From the NCBI GenBank assembly GCA_037903475.1, contig JBAJFG010000184.1, positions 186,001 to 250,000 of the forward strand: a stretch of 64,000 nucleotides of DNA. Direction: 5' to 3'. Below the pieces are notes generated by a model. That model made no database searches. It was not told the origin of the DNA and was given only the letters and a program-made list of their open reading frames with translations. A program made the position numbers and the translations under genes. This document shows positions 58,001-64,000 of the stretch, piece after piece; positions within the stretch are counted from its first letter, which is position 1; every line of letters begins with the position of its first letter. The stretch comes from Ancylostoma caninum. Taxonomy: Eukaryota; Nematoda; Chromadorea; Rhabditida; Ancylostomatidae.

Positions 58001-61000
58001 CTGCTATACTACTATTAGGTTTGTCCGAAAGTTCTGCTTCAAGATATTTTTTATGATTTATAATTCTGTAGACTTCAAATCAGAATGTCACTAGACGTGG
58101 GATGTAGGATACATCCGGCTGCGGCCGTACAATATTCGCCAGACAACTCCATGCACTTGGTTACGGAAAACTGATCACGGCTTAAAGGCAGTGTCCAGGC
58201 AAAATTCTCGAGTATTCGGTTTCTGTGGTTCCTGGGCCAGTTTGGCTCCCTAATTCCAGATACGAAACTTACAGATCAAAAAATCCTTGGAAAAACCCTT
58301 TTCTGAGACCCCTCTTAACTGATTCGGACGAGATGGCCGACGGCCCTCTCTCTCGCCAAAGAGGGCGCAGAGAAAATTTTCATCGATCGATAGCGCTAGT
58401 TCGCCGCCTCAATTTTAGCTTCAATAAGTCAGTCTGTTTTCCCTCAGGGGTCCGTATCACTGCTATAGCACTTTTTGAGCAGATTTAACAAGAAGAGATA
58501 TATTTCGATATGTATGTTCGCAGTGCAGAAACTGTCTTCTTCACAAAATAAGTTTTCCTTCTTCGCCGTTTCTTGTTATTATGGTAACTAATTGATGTAA
58601 AGGTCGAGATTGATTATCAAAATATCTCGCTGCCCGATCTACAGTATATGAATAACCACCTCCGTAATGTGATCGTGGAACACTCCCCCAAGTATAGACC
58701 CGTGAACCCTAGATCTAGGATAATCTGAAACGAAGAACTGGAGTGTTGGGCAACAGGTCCTGGATGTTTGGAACACATATGCAAAATCGAGACGCATATG
58801 ATAGAGATCTCCCAGAAATGAATCAATCACAGTAGAGAGACGCTACCACAGTTTGATGTTTTCCAACGATGCTCCACGTTACACCAATGCCACGCGCGAA
58901 ATGGCAGACGCCGGGTGGGCGGGCTGGGCACTGGAGATGGATTTGGGTACTGGGTCTAAGGCGGATATCTCGCTTATTTCTGCGACTTTTTCGCCGAAAC
59001 TTTGGCAATTGCCTATTGAGCCGACCCGCTATCATAATCTAATGAGCACTCACGCTCAGTGGATTTGCCTGGACACTGCCTTCAAGTCCTCAAATTGAGT
59101 GCCTTGCAAGAATTAGTGTGTGTCAGTCGTTGTTGGTGCGTCTACAGAGGAGGAACTTTCTTCGCCATCTCATTACTGGAGATGAGAGTTAGGTGCTGCA
59201 CGCTAACCATGCACGAGGGAAAAGTCGTCTCCCGCGTGGCGAACCTCTAATCTCCAAAACAACAGAAAGGAGGAGTACACGAAGGGAGGTTTTTCCGTGT
59301 TGTTAGTGGGATTCCGAGGGAATGCTATATTGGAAACTGCTGTCACCTCATCACATCGGACCGCCAAAGTCTACTCTTCTCAACTGCATAAACTTGCAGG
59401 CGCAACTCGTATGAAGCACAGAGGAATTGACCATGCTGCTCTACTTCATGACAACGCCAGGCTTCACGTGGCAAAGCTTACTTGTCAGAAAATTGCCGAA
59501 CTAGATTGGGAAGTTCTACCTCACTCTGCTTATTCTCCCGACTTGACTCCGTCTGACTACCACTTGTTTGGAGCACTGGAGCCGCAGAAAAAAAAATTTA
59601 ATGATCAGACCAAATGGAAAAGCCGACTTGCAGCTGCCAGAGTTCTTGACTTTCGGCAAGGATGCTCTAGTGCAGCGTTGGCCATACCTCGTGGATCATT
59701 GTGATTATTTTGTTGACTGGATATATGTTCACAATAAAGTTAACATTCTCTGGAGAAAATATGAAATCAGGTGCAACCAAGCTGATATACAGTAATGTAG
59801 AAAGTTGCAAAAACATTTCATTGCAACCCTGCGCACATGTTACTATCTATAGTGTTGGATCTAGCGAGCGGCGGTCGTTTAGCATGCCATCAGCGTGATT
59901 ACCGCCGCTCGCACGCTGACGGGTGCGCGGGCCGCAGCTCTGGGCGTCACTCAGACAGAAAACCGGACTGACCGCGGTCAGTTATCGGGCGGACCTTAGC
60001 CATCCCCTCGGTCACCTCGATAAGTAGACACGGACAGTCAGACTGTGCCCTGGGGTCAGCCGGCAGTCTCCAGCGGTCAGTCCGCAATGAATAGAATTTT
60101 AGGGCTCATAATGACGTTGGTTGTCACTTAAAGGCAAGGTCCGGGCAAAATTCCATCTCCCGAATTTCCATTGGATTCGTATCCCACGGCGCCGCCTTGG
60201 ACGAAAATATAGAAAAATTCCTGTAAAAGTCTCACAACAAATGCTTTCTATCGACCAATTTCGGTACGGCGTTTGCGGTTTTGCGGCGTCCGTGCTTTCA
60301 AATGACGTTATACGGCGCGCCCTACATGCTGCCTGTTGTGACGTCGTAGGAAAAAATTCATATTCAGAGGAGCGGTGGTCCGTTTGATGGAGTGGGGAAT
60401 CTTTCACGAAGTGTTCGTTAGGTTCTATGTATTCGAGCGTCCAGCGTTGTTCAGCATGCACGCACATAGCATTTGTCGGTTGGAGCGCGTTTTCCCACGA
60501 CTACCGTAGTCCTCGGACGTTTTGTCGCATAACTAGCGATAGAGCTTATACCGAGGTCTCAAACTTGAGATACGTGCTACACATATGAACAAAGAACCTG
60601 GGTGGGCAAGATTTTGACCGGACCTTGCCTTTAATGATAAGTTATCGATGAAGAACAGAAACATAGGAAAGAACTTCTTTCATTAGCAAACCGGCAAAAA
60701 TACTAATGAACTATTCAGCGAAAACTCATGGACAGGAAAAACACATGAAGTACACAAAGCATTCAGAGAATACAAAGCAAATTCCTTGAGAAACACTCGA
60801 ACAGAGGAAGCACCAACAACTCAGACAATTTCGGGGCACATCCCGTTCGGAACGTGCGGGGGGCGAGGGTCGGAGCGAGCGCTTGGGTGTTTTGGCTCGA
60901 GAAGTGGCCGCGTTCAGGCCGCTAAAGGGCCGCTGAAAACAGGGCTCGCATTCCTATCCGCCCGAGTACTGTCCGCGTTCAGGCCGCCATGAGCCCGCGA

Positions 61001-62144
61001 ACCACCAGGCGCTACCGCTCCTAATCCAGCGCCCAAGGTAATATTCTCCACAATTACCTGTCGATTGTACGCCGGCACCGTGACAACCCTCGAGGATCGG
61101 TCACACCTCGCGCACAGTCTCGGACTGATGAATGCCGGGTTCGACGCCATAGTGGATCTACAGTGATCCACCGGAGCATAAAAACAACATAAATACGCAA
61201 TTTCACATCAGTAATACGAAAAGATGGCTGTTTGCAAGGTCTATCCATGGTTTCGTATTGCTAGCCTTCTTGTATTACTGAGAGGATTCGAACCAACCTG
61301 ACCGTCCTTTGTGAATGACTGAGAGTCCGCTGCTTTATCCACTAGGCGATCCATGCCGCTGATCTCTTCCAGACCGGTGTTGTCTTCATCCTTTATACGC
61401 CCATACTATCACCAACCAACCATTCCGACCGTGCCATTTCCTCATTGAGCCGAAATATGTAGTCGTTCAGACCGCTTTTTGGAGATATTTGCCGGCGGTC
61501 AGTGGCCGCGAAAAGCGGGCTGATGCCTGACACCCTTCACATAGCGGGCCGAACCCTGACGGTGGTGCTTCAGCCCGAATGACTCTGCGTTCATCCCGCG
61601 ATTCTCCCGACAGCGCGTTTGGCCAACATGCGTGGTTCCGCCCGCTGTTTGTCCGCTATTGGTCCTCGTTCAGACGTTCCATCGGGGATTTGCCGGCGGT
61701 TGGGACGGGATTTGCCCCCGAAATTGTATGAGAAGCTGAGCAAAACGCAAGTGGAAATCATTATAACTTCATGAAAAGCTAGCAAAGCTTAAAAGAACAT
61801 TTGAACGACAAGATAGAATACAAAAAGTTGCGTAACACCTACACATCTAAGTTTCTACGTTCAAATATTCGCCCAAGTCTTCTCCCGACGCATATTCCTC
61901 GTCCTTCGAAATCCTTCCACATTCTGCTTCAAATTTGGATAGTCACACACCAACCTAAAAAGGCACCTAAAATACCGTCTCTAGCCTTGCTCTAATTTTA
62001 TTCCCATATTCTAGGTATCTACAAGACGTCCAGCTCCCAGCGCACTGGTGGTTTGTGCTATGGACTCTCGTGAAAGTGGTCCCCATTTAATGAACGCTGC
62101 TAAGGCTGGGGCGGCGTTGATGGGTGTGCCATTCGAGTGCCATG
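45431..62144 (+). CDS. PGM3 (AGM1): Phosphoacetylglucosamine mutase, N-terminal third (5 exons, gene runs off the right edge)
   Basis: This enzyme interconverts GlcNAc-6-phosphate and GlcNAc-1-phosphate in cytosolic UDP-GlcNAc synthesis, which feeds chitin, N-glycan and GPI synthesis. Five exons are seen: 45431-45539, 45666-45747, 49526-49637, 49703-49774 and 62015-62144. Their phases join cleanly (109, 82, 112, 72 and 130 nt) with GT/AG borders, giving about 168 residues. Family hallmarks appear in order: YGTAGFR, the active-site serine loop [23 protein letters not shown], and a later [11 protein letters not shown] that fits the mutase 'grDTRpSGp' strand of domain 1. Animal PGM3 is about 540 residues, so the metal-binding and phosphate-binding domains must lie past position 64000. 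Introns are 126, 3778, 65 and 12240 nt. The two long ones carry MITEs, a Penelope-like element, a Helitron and mariner. No frameshift is seen, so the gene looks functional. Exon 5 is the least conserved call. Confidence 0.88.
45666..45747 (+). CDS. PGM3: PGM3 exon 2
   Basis: Preceded by ttcag and followed by gtaata. It encodes [26 protein letters not shown], the first conserved block of the family (animal homologues read close to TAGFR..A..L..V.FR.G.LA.LR). It ends in phase 2, matching the single leading base of exon 3. Confidence 0.9.
45760..46495. mobile_element. 736-bp element with TATAGTC ends, PGM3 intron 2
   Basis: Inverted ends tatagtctatccgaaacgac and tcgtttcggatagactgtat. Next inside are gtcccctcagccagcgggaa and ttcccgccggctgaaggac, also inverted. 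The body folds like 41412-41800. Its centre is occupied by a 'TATAGTC' MITE (46058-46297), so two elements with related ends are nested. Confidence 0.75.
46058..46297. mobile_element. MITE family 'TATAGTC', copy 4 (nested)
   Basis: Ends tacagtctttccgaaacgac and gtcgtttcggatgtactgta. Interior as in copy 3. It lies at the fold centre of the surrounding 736-bp element. Confidence 0.8.
46538..46920. mobile_element. Broken foldback copy with MITE copy 5 inside
   Basis: caaaggctacgtgcgagccg (left) and gcctttcaactgagaattcg, gatgtttactccagggtgga (right) are parts of the hairpin seen at 17974-18178. At its centre sits 'TATAGTC' MITE copy 5 (46574-46811; ends tagtctgtccgaaacgacga and tttcggacagactata). 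Insertion at the tip of a palindrome again. Confidence 0.7.
46921..47852. other. PGM3 intron 2, no gene
   Basis: Contains a G-run at 47230-47247 and otherwise no repeat partner or coding signal that I can support. Confidence 0.4.
47853..48093. mobile_element. MITE family 'TATAGTC', copy 6
   Basis: Ends tatagtctgtccgaaacgac and tcgttccggacagactata, about 241 bp, interior blocks as in the other copies (gcccacgcacgc, gataacgatgaaaagtgata). Confidence 0.8.
48181..48335. mobile_element. Foldback MITE, second copy of the 44365 family
   Basis: Ends catggaactccaaacggacg and gtacgtttggagtttccta, TA outside. The arms share cggctctcttgggcagagac / tttgcccaagagagccgcgc. Shorter than the first copy. Confidence 0.7.
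48700..49430. repeat. Repeat E, uninterrupted copy
   Basis: Collinear with 50850-50937 joined to 55041-55880: cagagtacaagttagtgaag, aaagaaagatcacacattca, ctctaacatatcagacagct, gacattttagagtgagattt and the ctcaacccgcatttgg block. It shows what the site looked like before the Penelope-like element arrived. No coding potential. Confidence 0.75.
49526..49637 (+). CDS. PGM3: PGM3 exon 3 (catalytic serine loop)
   Basis: Bounded by ttcattcag and gtattt. It carries the phosphoserine loop TASHNP within [19 protein letters not shown], then [13 protein letters not shown]. The serine in this loop is phosphorylated in phosphohexomutases and relays the phosphate. The exon stands alone between intron 2 (3.8 kb of repeats) and a 65-nt intron. 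Confidence 0.93.
49703..49774 (+). CDS. PGM3: PGM3 exon 4
   Basis: A 24-codon exon with acceptor tacttcag and donor gtggag, phase 0 at both ends. It encodes [20 protein letters not shown] and a few further residues. The segment is variable in homologues but sits where the 'WE..A..L.NA' helix follows the catalytic loop. A gttcag donor six bases earlier is a possible alternative that keeps phase. Confidence 0.75.
49868..50107. mobile_element. MITE J, unbroken copy (about 240 bp)
   Basis: The left end tggtctattagcttacgaag and right end cttgctgagctatctacagg are imperfect inverted repeats. gttggacttcgtctgcagtt / tgcagacaaagtccaccgtg sit just inside. It lies 90 bp after PGM3 exon 4. Confidence 0.65.
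50328..50667. mobile_element. MITE (340 bp) with 40-bp inverted ends
   Basis: tactatacatgtgaccgaa (left) and ttcggtcacatgtatagta (right), then ttttgttac / gtaacaaaa. The interior has further short palindromes (tccaacattg). No coding capacity. Confidence 0.7.
50690..50937. repeat. Repeat E, left half (target of the Penelope-like element)
   Basis: 50850-50937 matches 48812-48890 and ends in cagtttcaatattg at 50924-50937, which is repeated at 55041-55054. Confidence 0.65.
51004..51042 (-). ncRNA. Hammerhead-like motif in the Penelope-like element (candidate)
   Basis: On the minus strand: aggct, CTGACGA, then a stem ggcgatatcgcc (51018-51029), AAAACGTA, and ggcct that can pair with the first block. 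The order resembles a minimal hammerhead ribozyme (CUGANGA, stem II, GAAACGUA), which is known in Penelope-like elements. The base before AAAC is A where the catalytic core needs G, so this copy is probably inactive or the match is coincidental. Confidence 0.3.
51289..51939 (-). pseudogene. Penelope-like linker and GIY-YIG endonuclease
   Basis: The minus frame (51885-51289) has a cysteine cluster [13 protein letters not shown], then [20 protein letters not shown] with RIKEHLDGL, the GIY-YIG core as in Penelope-like elements (VYLI..C...YVGeT). The downstream arginine and glutamate positions look present. A frame change near 51890 and the Helitron at 51940 cut it from the RT. The nuclease nicks target DNA for reverse transcription. 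A later stop (51289) closes it. Confidence 0.87.
51940..53078 (+). mobile_element. Non-autonomous Helitron, copy 3 (1139 bp), inside the Penelope-like element
   Basis: Starts TC (51940) after A and ends CTAG (53075-53078) before T, the canonical Helitron rule. A hairpin (acccagcgaagccgggt) lies 7 nt before the CTAG end. The interior has a GT microsatellite (51963-52047), the cggaccaaattttgcatgca block, and five to six tandem units of 116 bp from about 52190 to 52860. Removing it rejoins the Penelope-like frame (GGG AAC ATG TAT CGT). No Rep/helicase gene. Confidence 0.88.
52190..52860 (+). repeat. 116-bp minisatellite of the Helitron
   Basis: Unit starts are spaced 116 bp (for example the gtcttctggggttcctc block at 52252, 52368, 52484 and 52600). 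The first, second and third units are nearly identical and later ones diverge. Small frames such as [14 protein letters not shown] are read from every unit and are not genes. Homologous but more divergent units are in the copies at 5567 and 12355. Confidence 0.9.
53170..55040 (-). pseudogene. Penelope-like N-terminal region and reverse transcriptase
   Basis: The frame is open from the element edge to TAG 53794-53796 and again to a TAG near 53170. Motifs in order: [16 protein letters not shown] (the conserved block before the RT), [21 protein letters not shown], then after the stop [16 protein letters not shown] (first catalytic aspartate), [15 protein letters not shown], and the active site [11 protein letters not shown] with [14 protein letters not shown] after it. 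All are typical of Penelope-like RT. The first ATG (55086) lies outside the target duplication, so its first 15 codons are flank and the natural start is unknown. Confidence 0.87.
55041..55880. repeat. Repeat E, right half
   Basis: Continues repeat E after the Penelope-like element (compare 48900-49300). It carries a 14-bp-arm palindrome ctctaacatgtcag / ctgacatgttagag at 55138-55169. Confidence 0.65.
55436..55520 (+). repeat. Weak tRNA-like segment
   Basis: gtgtagctcaggggttagcg resembles an A-box region, and ggtcgggacatc could be a degenerate B-box. The stems do not fold cleanly. Not a tRNA gene on this evidence. Confidence 0.25.
55881..57127. other. PGM3 intron 4, unassigned, with repeat F at 56640-56770
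   Basis: 56690-56765 (gaaagcatagttctagaggc, ctgaaacag, ttaggttgagcgcaa) matches 63430-63520. The rest is AT-rich with no coding signal. Confidence 0.5.
57128..57205. repeat. Perfect 78-bp palindrome (37-bp arms, 4-nt loop)
   Basis: ggctcaccaaaactgaggca...tgcctcagttttggtgagcc is perfectly symmetric around gctt. Perfect arms imply recent origin or correction. No partner copy was seen in the window. Confidence 0.9.
57206..58181. other. No gene; possible mariner 5' end at 58015
   Basis: ttaggtttgtccgaaagttc at 58015 resembles a mariner end, and could belong to the transposase remnant at 59150 if the element at 58186 inserted between. Other parts show nothing. Confidence 0.4.
58186..59081. mobile_element. 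TTAA-type element (896 bp)
   Basis: TTAA at 58182-58185 and TCAA at 59082-59085 bound inverted ends aggcagtgtccaggcaaaat and ggatttgcctggacactgcct. The start resembles the element at 60132 and the left end at 62501. The right third matches 10985-11133. No transposase gene. Confidence 0.72.
59150..59795 (+). pseudogene. Mariner transposase remnant (D34D)
   Basis: Blocks in order: HLITGDES with the first aspartate (59165), a frame change, then [26 protein letters not shown] with the second aspartate (59447), [20 protein letters not shown] with the third. Spacing between the last two aspartates is 34, the mariner D34D signature. The last part [20 protein letters not shown] is in another frame. 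The N-terminal DNA-binding half is missing. It is in PGM3 intron 4 on the same strand. Confidence 0.85.
59796..60127. other. No gene seen
   Basis: GC-rich stretch 59865-60090 with ggtcagt and accgcggtcag motifs. No mariner right end could be identified. Confidence 0.35.
60132..60630. mobile_element. TTAA-type MITE (499 bp)
   Basis: TTAA at 60128-60131 and 60631-60634 flank inverted ends aggcaaggtccgggcaaaat and attttgaccggaccttgcct. Exact TTAA duplication points to piggyBac-type mobilisation. No coding capacity. Confidence 0.82.
60635..61264. other. No gene; GC-rich patch
   Basis: 60840-61140 is GC-rich with ggccgc repeats, similar in composition to 26105-26215 and 61480-61700. No protein recognised. 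Confidence 0.4.
61265..61355 (-). repeat. tRNA-like fragment, second copy
   Basis: The minus strand has ggatcgcctagtggataaag (A-box-like) and ggttcgaatcctctc (B-box-like). Stems are incomplete. It shares layout with 26466-26560. Confidence 0.4.
61356..62014. other. End of PGM3 intron 4
   Basis: 61480-61710 repeats (a/t)tttgccggcggt and gccgcg motifs. 61740-62014 is ordinary AT-rich intron ending in the exon 5 acceptor. Confidence 0.45.
62015..62144 (+). CDS. PGM3: PGM3 exon 5, after a 12.2-kb intron
   Basis: Acceptor ttctag, donor gtaagt, entered in phase 0 as expected from exon 4. It encodes a hydrophobic strand [15 protein letters not shown], then [17 protein letters not shown]. This fits the family strand-turn-helix 'vvGrDTRpSGp.L..A...G...lG'. 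The next expected block (LLTTPQLHY-like) is not found in the remaining 1.85 kb, so intron 5 extends past the window. Confidence 0.75.
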
Positions 62145-63430
62145 GTAAGTTTTTTTTTATATTCGTGCAGATCTTCAATAGGGACGTCAATTGCTCGAAA
62201 CGAGTGTGAACCTGTTCGAGACTCTTTCCTTCCTTATCCTCACTACTATGCTAGAAATACATGCATTCGTGGCTTATTCATGCCCTTGACCAAGCATACG
62301 CACAGCAGTTTCCTTTCTTAATATCATAGAAACAGGATTGCTCAGTCCGATAAACTCATTTTTTGGGTTTCGTATCGCGTCATGTGGAATGGGGTAAGTA
62401 CAGCCTGTTTCGATCGCGACGTTGGCAGGATATTCGTGCGTGCTGCATTTTTCTCACCACTCCAATTGCTGCGCCCCAGTGCTGTGCGTTATTAACTTAA
62501 AGGCACTGTCCACGCTCAGGGAAAGTTTGGAGTGTCGGGTATCAGAAGAATCTATAGAGACACTACTGATTACAAAGGCTTGTATTGCAACTCAAAACCT
62601 TCAAAGACCCCCTTCTTGAACCGTTCCATTTTGAAAAAATCATGCAGCCAGCGCATCGGTTCTGATTGTAATCCTTCCTAACCTGCTGTAGTTACCTAAA
62701 ATACAAACAAGTCAGAACATGTTGGGCAGGTCATATTATCGACCGATTCCAAGTGCCTCCTCCCACTCCATTTTACCTCCGTTTTGTTTTATTCGACGTC
62801 GATGATTTCTACAGTCTCTCCTGAATGGGGCGAATGAGGCCTGTTAGAAATCTAGGGGTGGTGGCGTCGGCTTGGCAGCATACGTCAACTCGACCAGTTA
62901 ATGTCGTTGTATTTGATTGTTTTTTAATATTTATGTAATACTTTTTTCTAAACCATCTTTCCTACCATTACCATTCCGTTCGGTGAGTTTCTCAATCAGT
63001 TCGGTTCCAAACAGCTGGTCGAAACAGAGAACCGGCTGCGACGCAGCCGCGCTGCCTCCAGATTTCCAACAGGCCTCACCGGCCCCATCGTTTCGAATTG
63101 ACTCGATGTCGAGTGAAGGAAAACGTGGTTAAAATTAAAACATCAATATAAATCACAAAAGCTGAACGCAAGGCTCGGCATGCATGACGGCGTGGAGTTG
63201 CACCGGTGGAATCAATTGATTACGGTGCAACTCCGTGTGTGAGCCACCGGTGCGCCGGGGGAGGAGGAACCTGTGTACCCGCAGCTGCTGGCAGCTGTTA
63301 CTTACTGCGAGCTCGAGCGCTCGCTGCTAAAGCGACTGTAAATTACCACCGCTAAGCGCACAGAAGCTGTGACTAGAGGAACACTTTCCTAACGGAACGA
63401 GTTCTCAAATTTGACCAGGTGATGGTCACG
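62145..63430. other. PGM3 intron 5 start; lone TTAA-element left end at 62497
   Basis: TTAA (62497-62500) followed by aggcactgtccacgctcagg resembles the ends at 58186 and 60132, without a partner. A hairpin ggagttgcacc(ggtggaatc)...ggtgcaactcc lies at 63194-63233. No exon found. Confidence 0.45.
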
Positions 63431-63545
63431 AAACTTGTCAGAAACGAAAGCATGGTTCTGGAGGCGAGACGAGAATTCTGAAACAGTCCGTAAAAATGTT
63501 AGCAGCTAGGTTGGCGCAATTTAATCACTGGTTCTCCTTCAACAG
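63430..63545 (+). repeat. Repeat F, second copy
   Basis: gaaagcatggttctggaggc, attctgaaacagt and ttggcgcaatttaatcactgg match 56690-56770. Confidence 0.55.
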
Positions 63546-63552
63546 TACCACT

Positions 63553-63710
<158 letters not shown>

Positions 63711-63719
63711 TATATGCTT

Positions 63720-64000
63720 ATATATACACTATACTCTATATAAAACGCAGACCCCCATCGCCGCGCGAGGGATGACAGGTCATGCTGTCATTGATCCACT
63801 CGCCTCGCCCCACCTCTTTTGCCCGCCGCCACGGGCTCAATTGCGAAAATTGACATGCCCAATGACACGCCCATGGTATATGTATGTGTACAACATGGAA
63901 ATCTTCACTTAGGACATCTAAATTGCAACGAAAACGGAATATCTTGGATCTTTAAAGCAGAATGGGAGAACCACTGATGGAGCGAGTGTGATTTCGCAAT
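63720..64000 (-). repeat. Repeat C, third copy (runs off the edge)
   Basis: Reverse of 3905-4200: ctatataaaacgcagaccc, tttgcccgccgcca, gacacgcccat and gcagaatgggagaaccactg. The remainder lies beyond the window. Confidence 0.78.

Overview
The window looks like transposon-rich nuclear DNA of a parasitic nematode, probably a strongylid or hookworm-like worm. That placement is an inference. It rests on one host gene with short phase-consistent exons and a possible trans-splice acceptor two bases before its start codon, and on an element mix known from nematodes: an env-bearing BEL/Pao element of the Tas/Cer type, RTE LINE, mariner, Helitron and TTAA-target elements. There is nothing bacterial: no operons, no ribosome-binding sites, no CRISPR array. 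Most short open frames are accidental or come from repeats.

The only host gene I can support is on the + strand at 45431-62144. Five exons encode the N-terminal third of phosphoacetylglucosamine mutase (PGM3/AGM1), including the catalytic ITASHNP loop. The rest lies beyond the right edge. Introns 2 (3.8 kb) and 4 (12.2 kb) are packed with mobile elements.

Positions 1-45430 hold no recognised host exon. In order they contain: mariner remnants (1-860); a terminal-inverted-repeat element (1371-2016); dispersed repeats; a Helitron (5567-6404); a mariner inserted in a small MITE (6783-8300); a long dispersed repeat (about 8300-11130, copied at 30950-31850); a second Helitron (12355-13414); a 5'-truncated RTE LINE inserted in an older repeat (14634-16165); a mariner-like element (16391-17305); several foldback MITEs; a degenerate BEL/Pao element on the minus strand (19872-25990) with RT, RNase H, integrase and a phlebovirus-Gc-like envelope gene, its integrase split by a TTAA-target element (23000-23667); a 187-bp tandem array (27325-28092); and many inverted-repeat elements, the largest a 1.56-kb palindrome (34912-36470).

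The right part (45760-64000) is mainly PGM3 introns. The clearest structure is a stack of insertions in intron 4: an older repeat holds a Penelope-like retroelement (50938-55040, RT plus GIY-YIG nuclease) bounded by a 14-bp target duplication, and that element is split by a Helitron (51940-53078) with TC/CTAG ends. Farther right are TTAA-target elements, a mariner transposase remnant, a perfect 78-bp palindrome and a long AT microsatellite.

The joint picture is layered transposition, with the order of insertion readable from target duplications and interrupted frames. All element assignments come from reading motifs and repeats by eye. No database search was possible.
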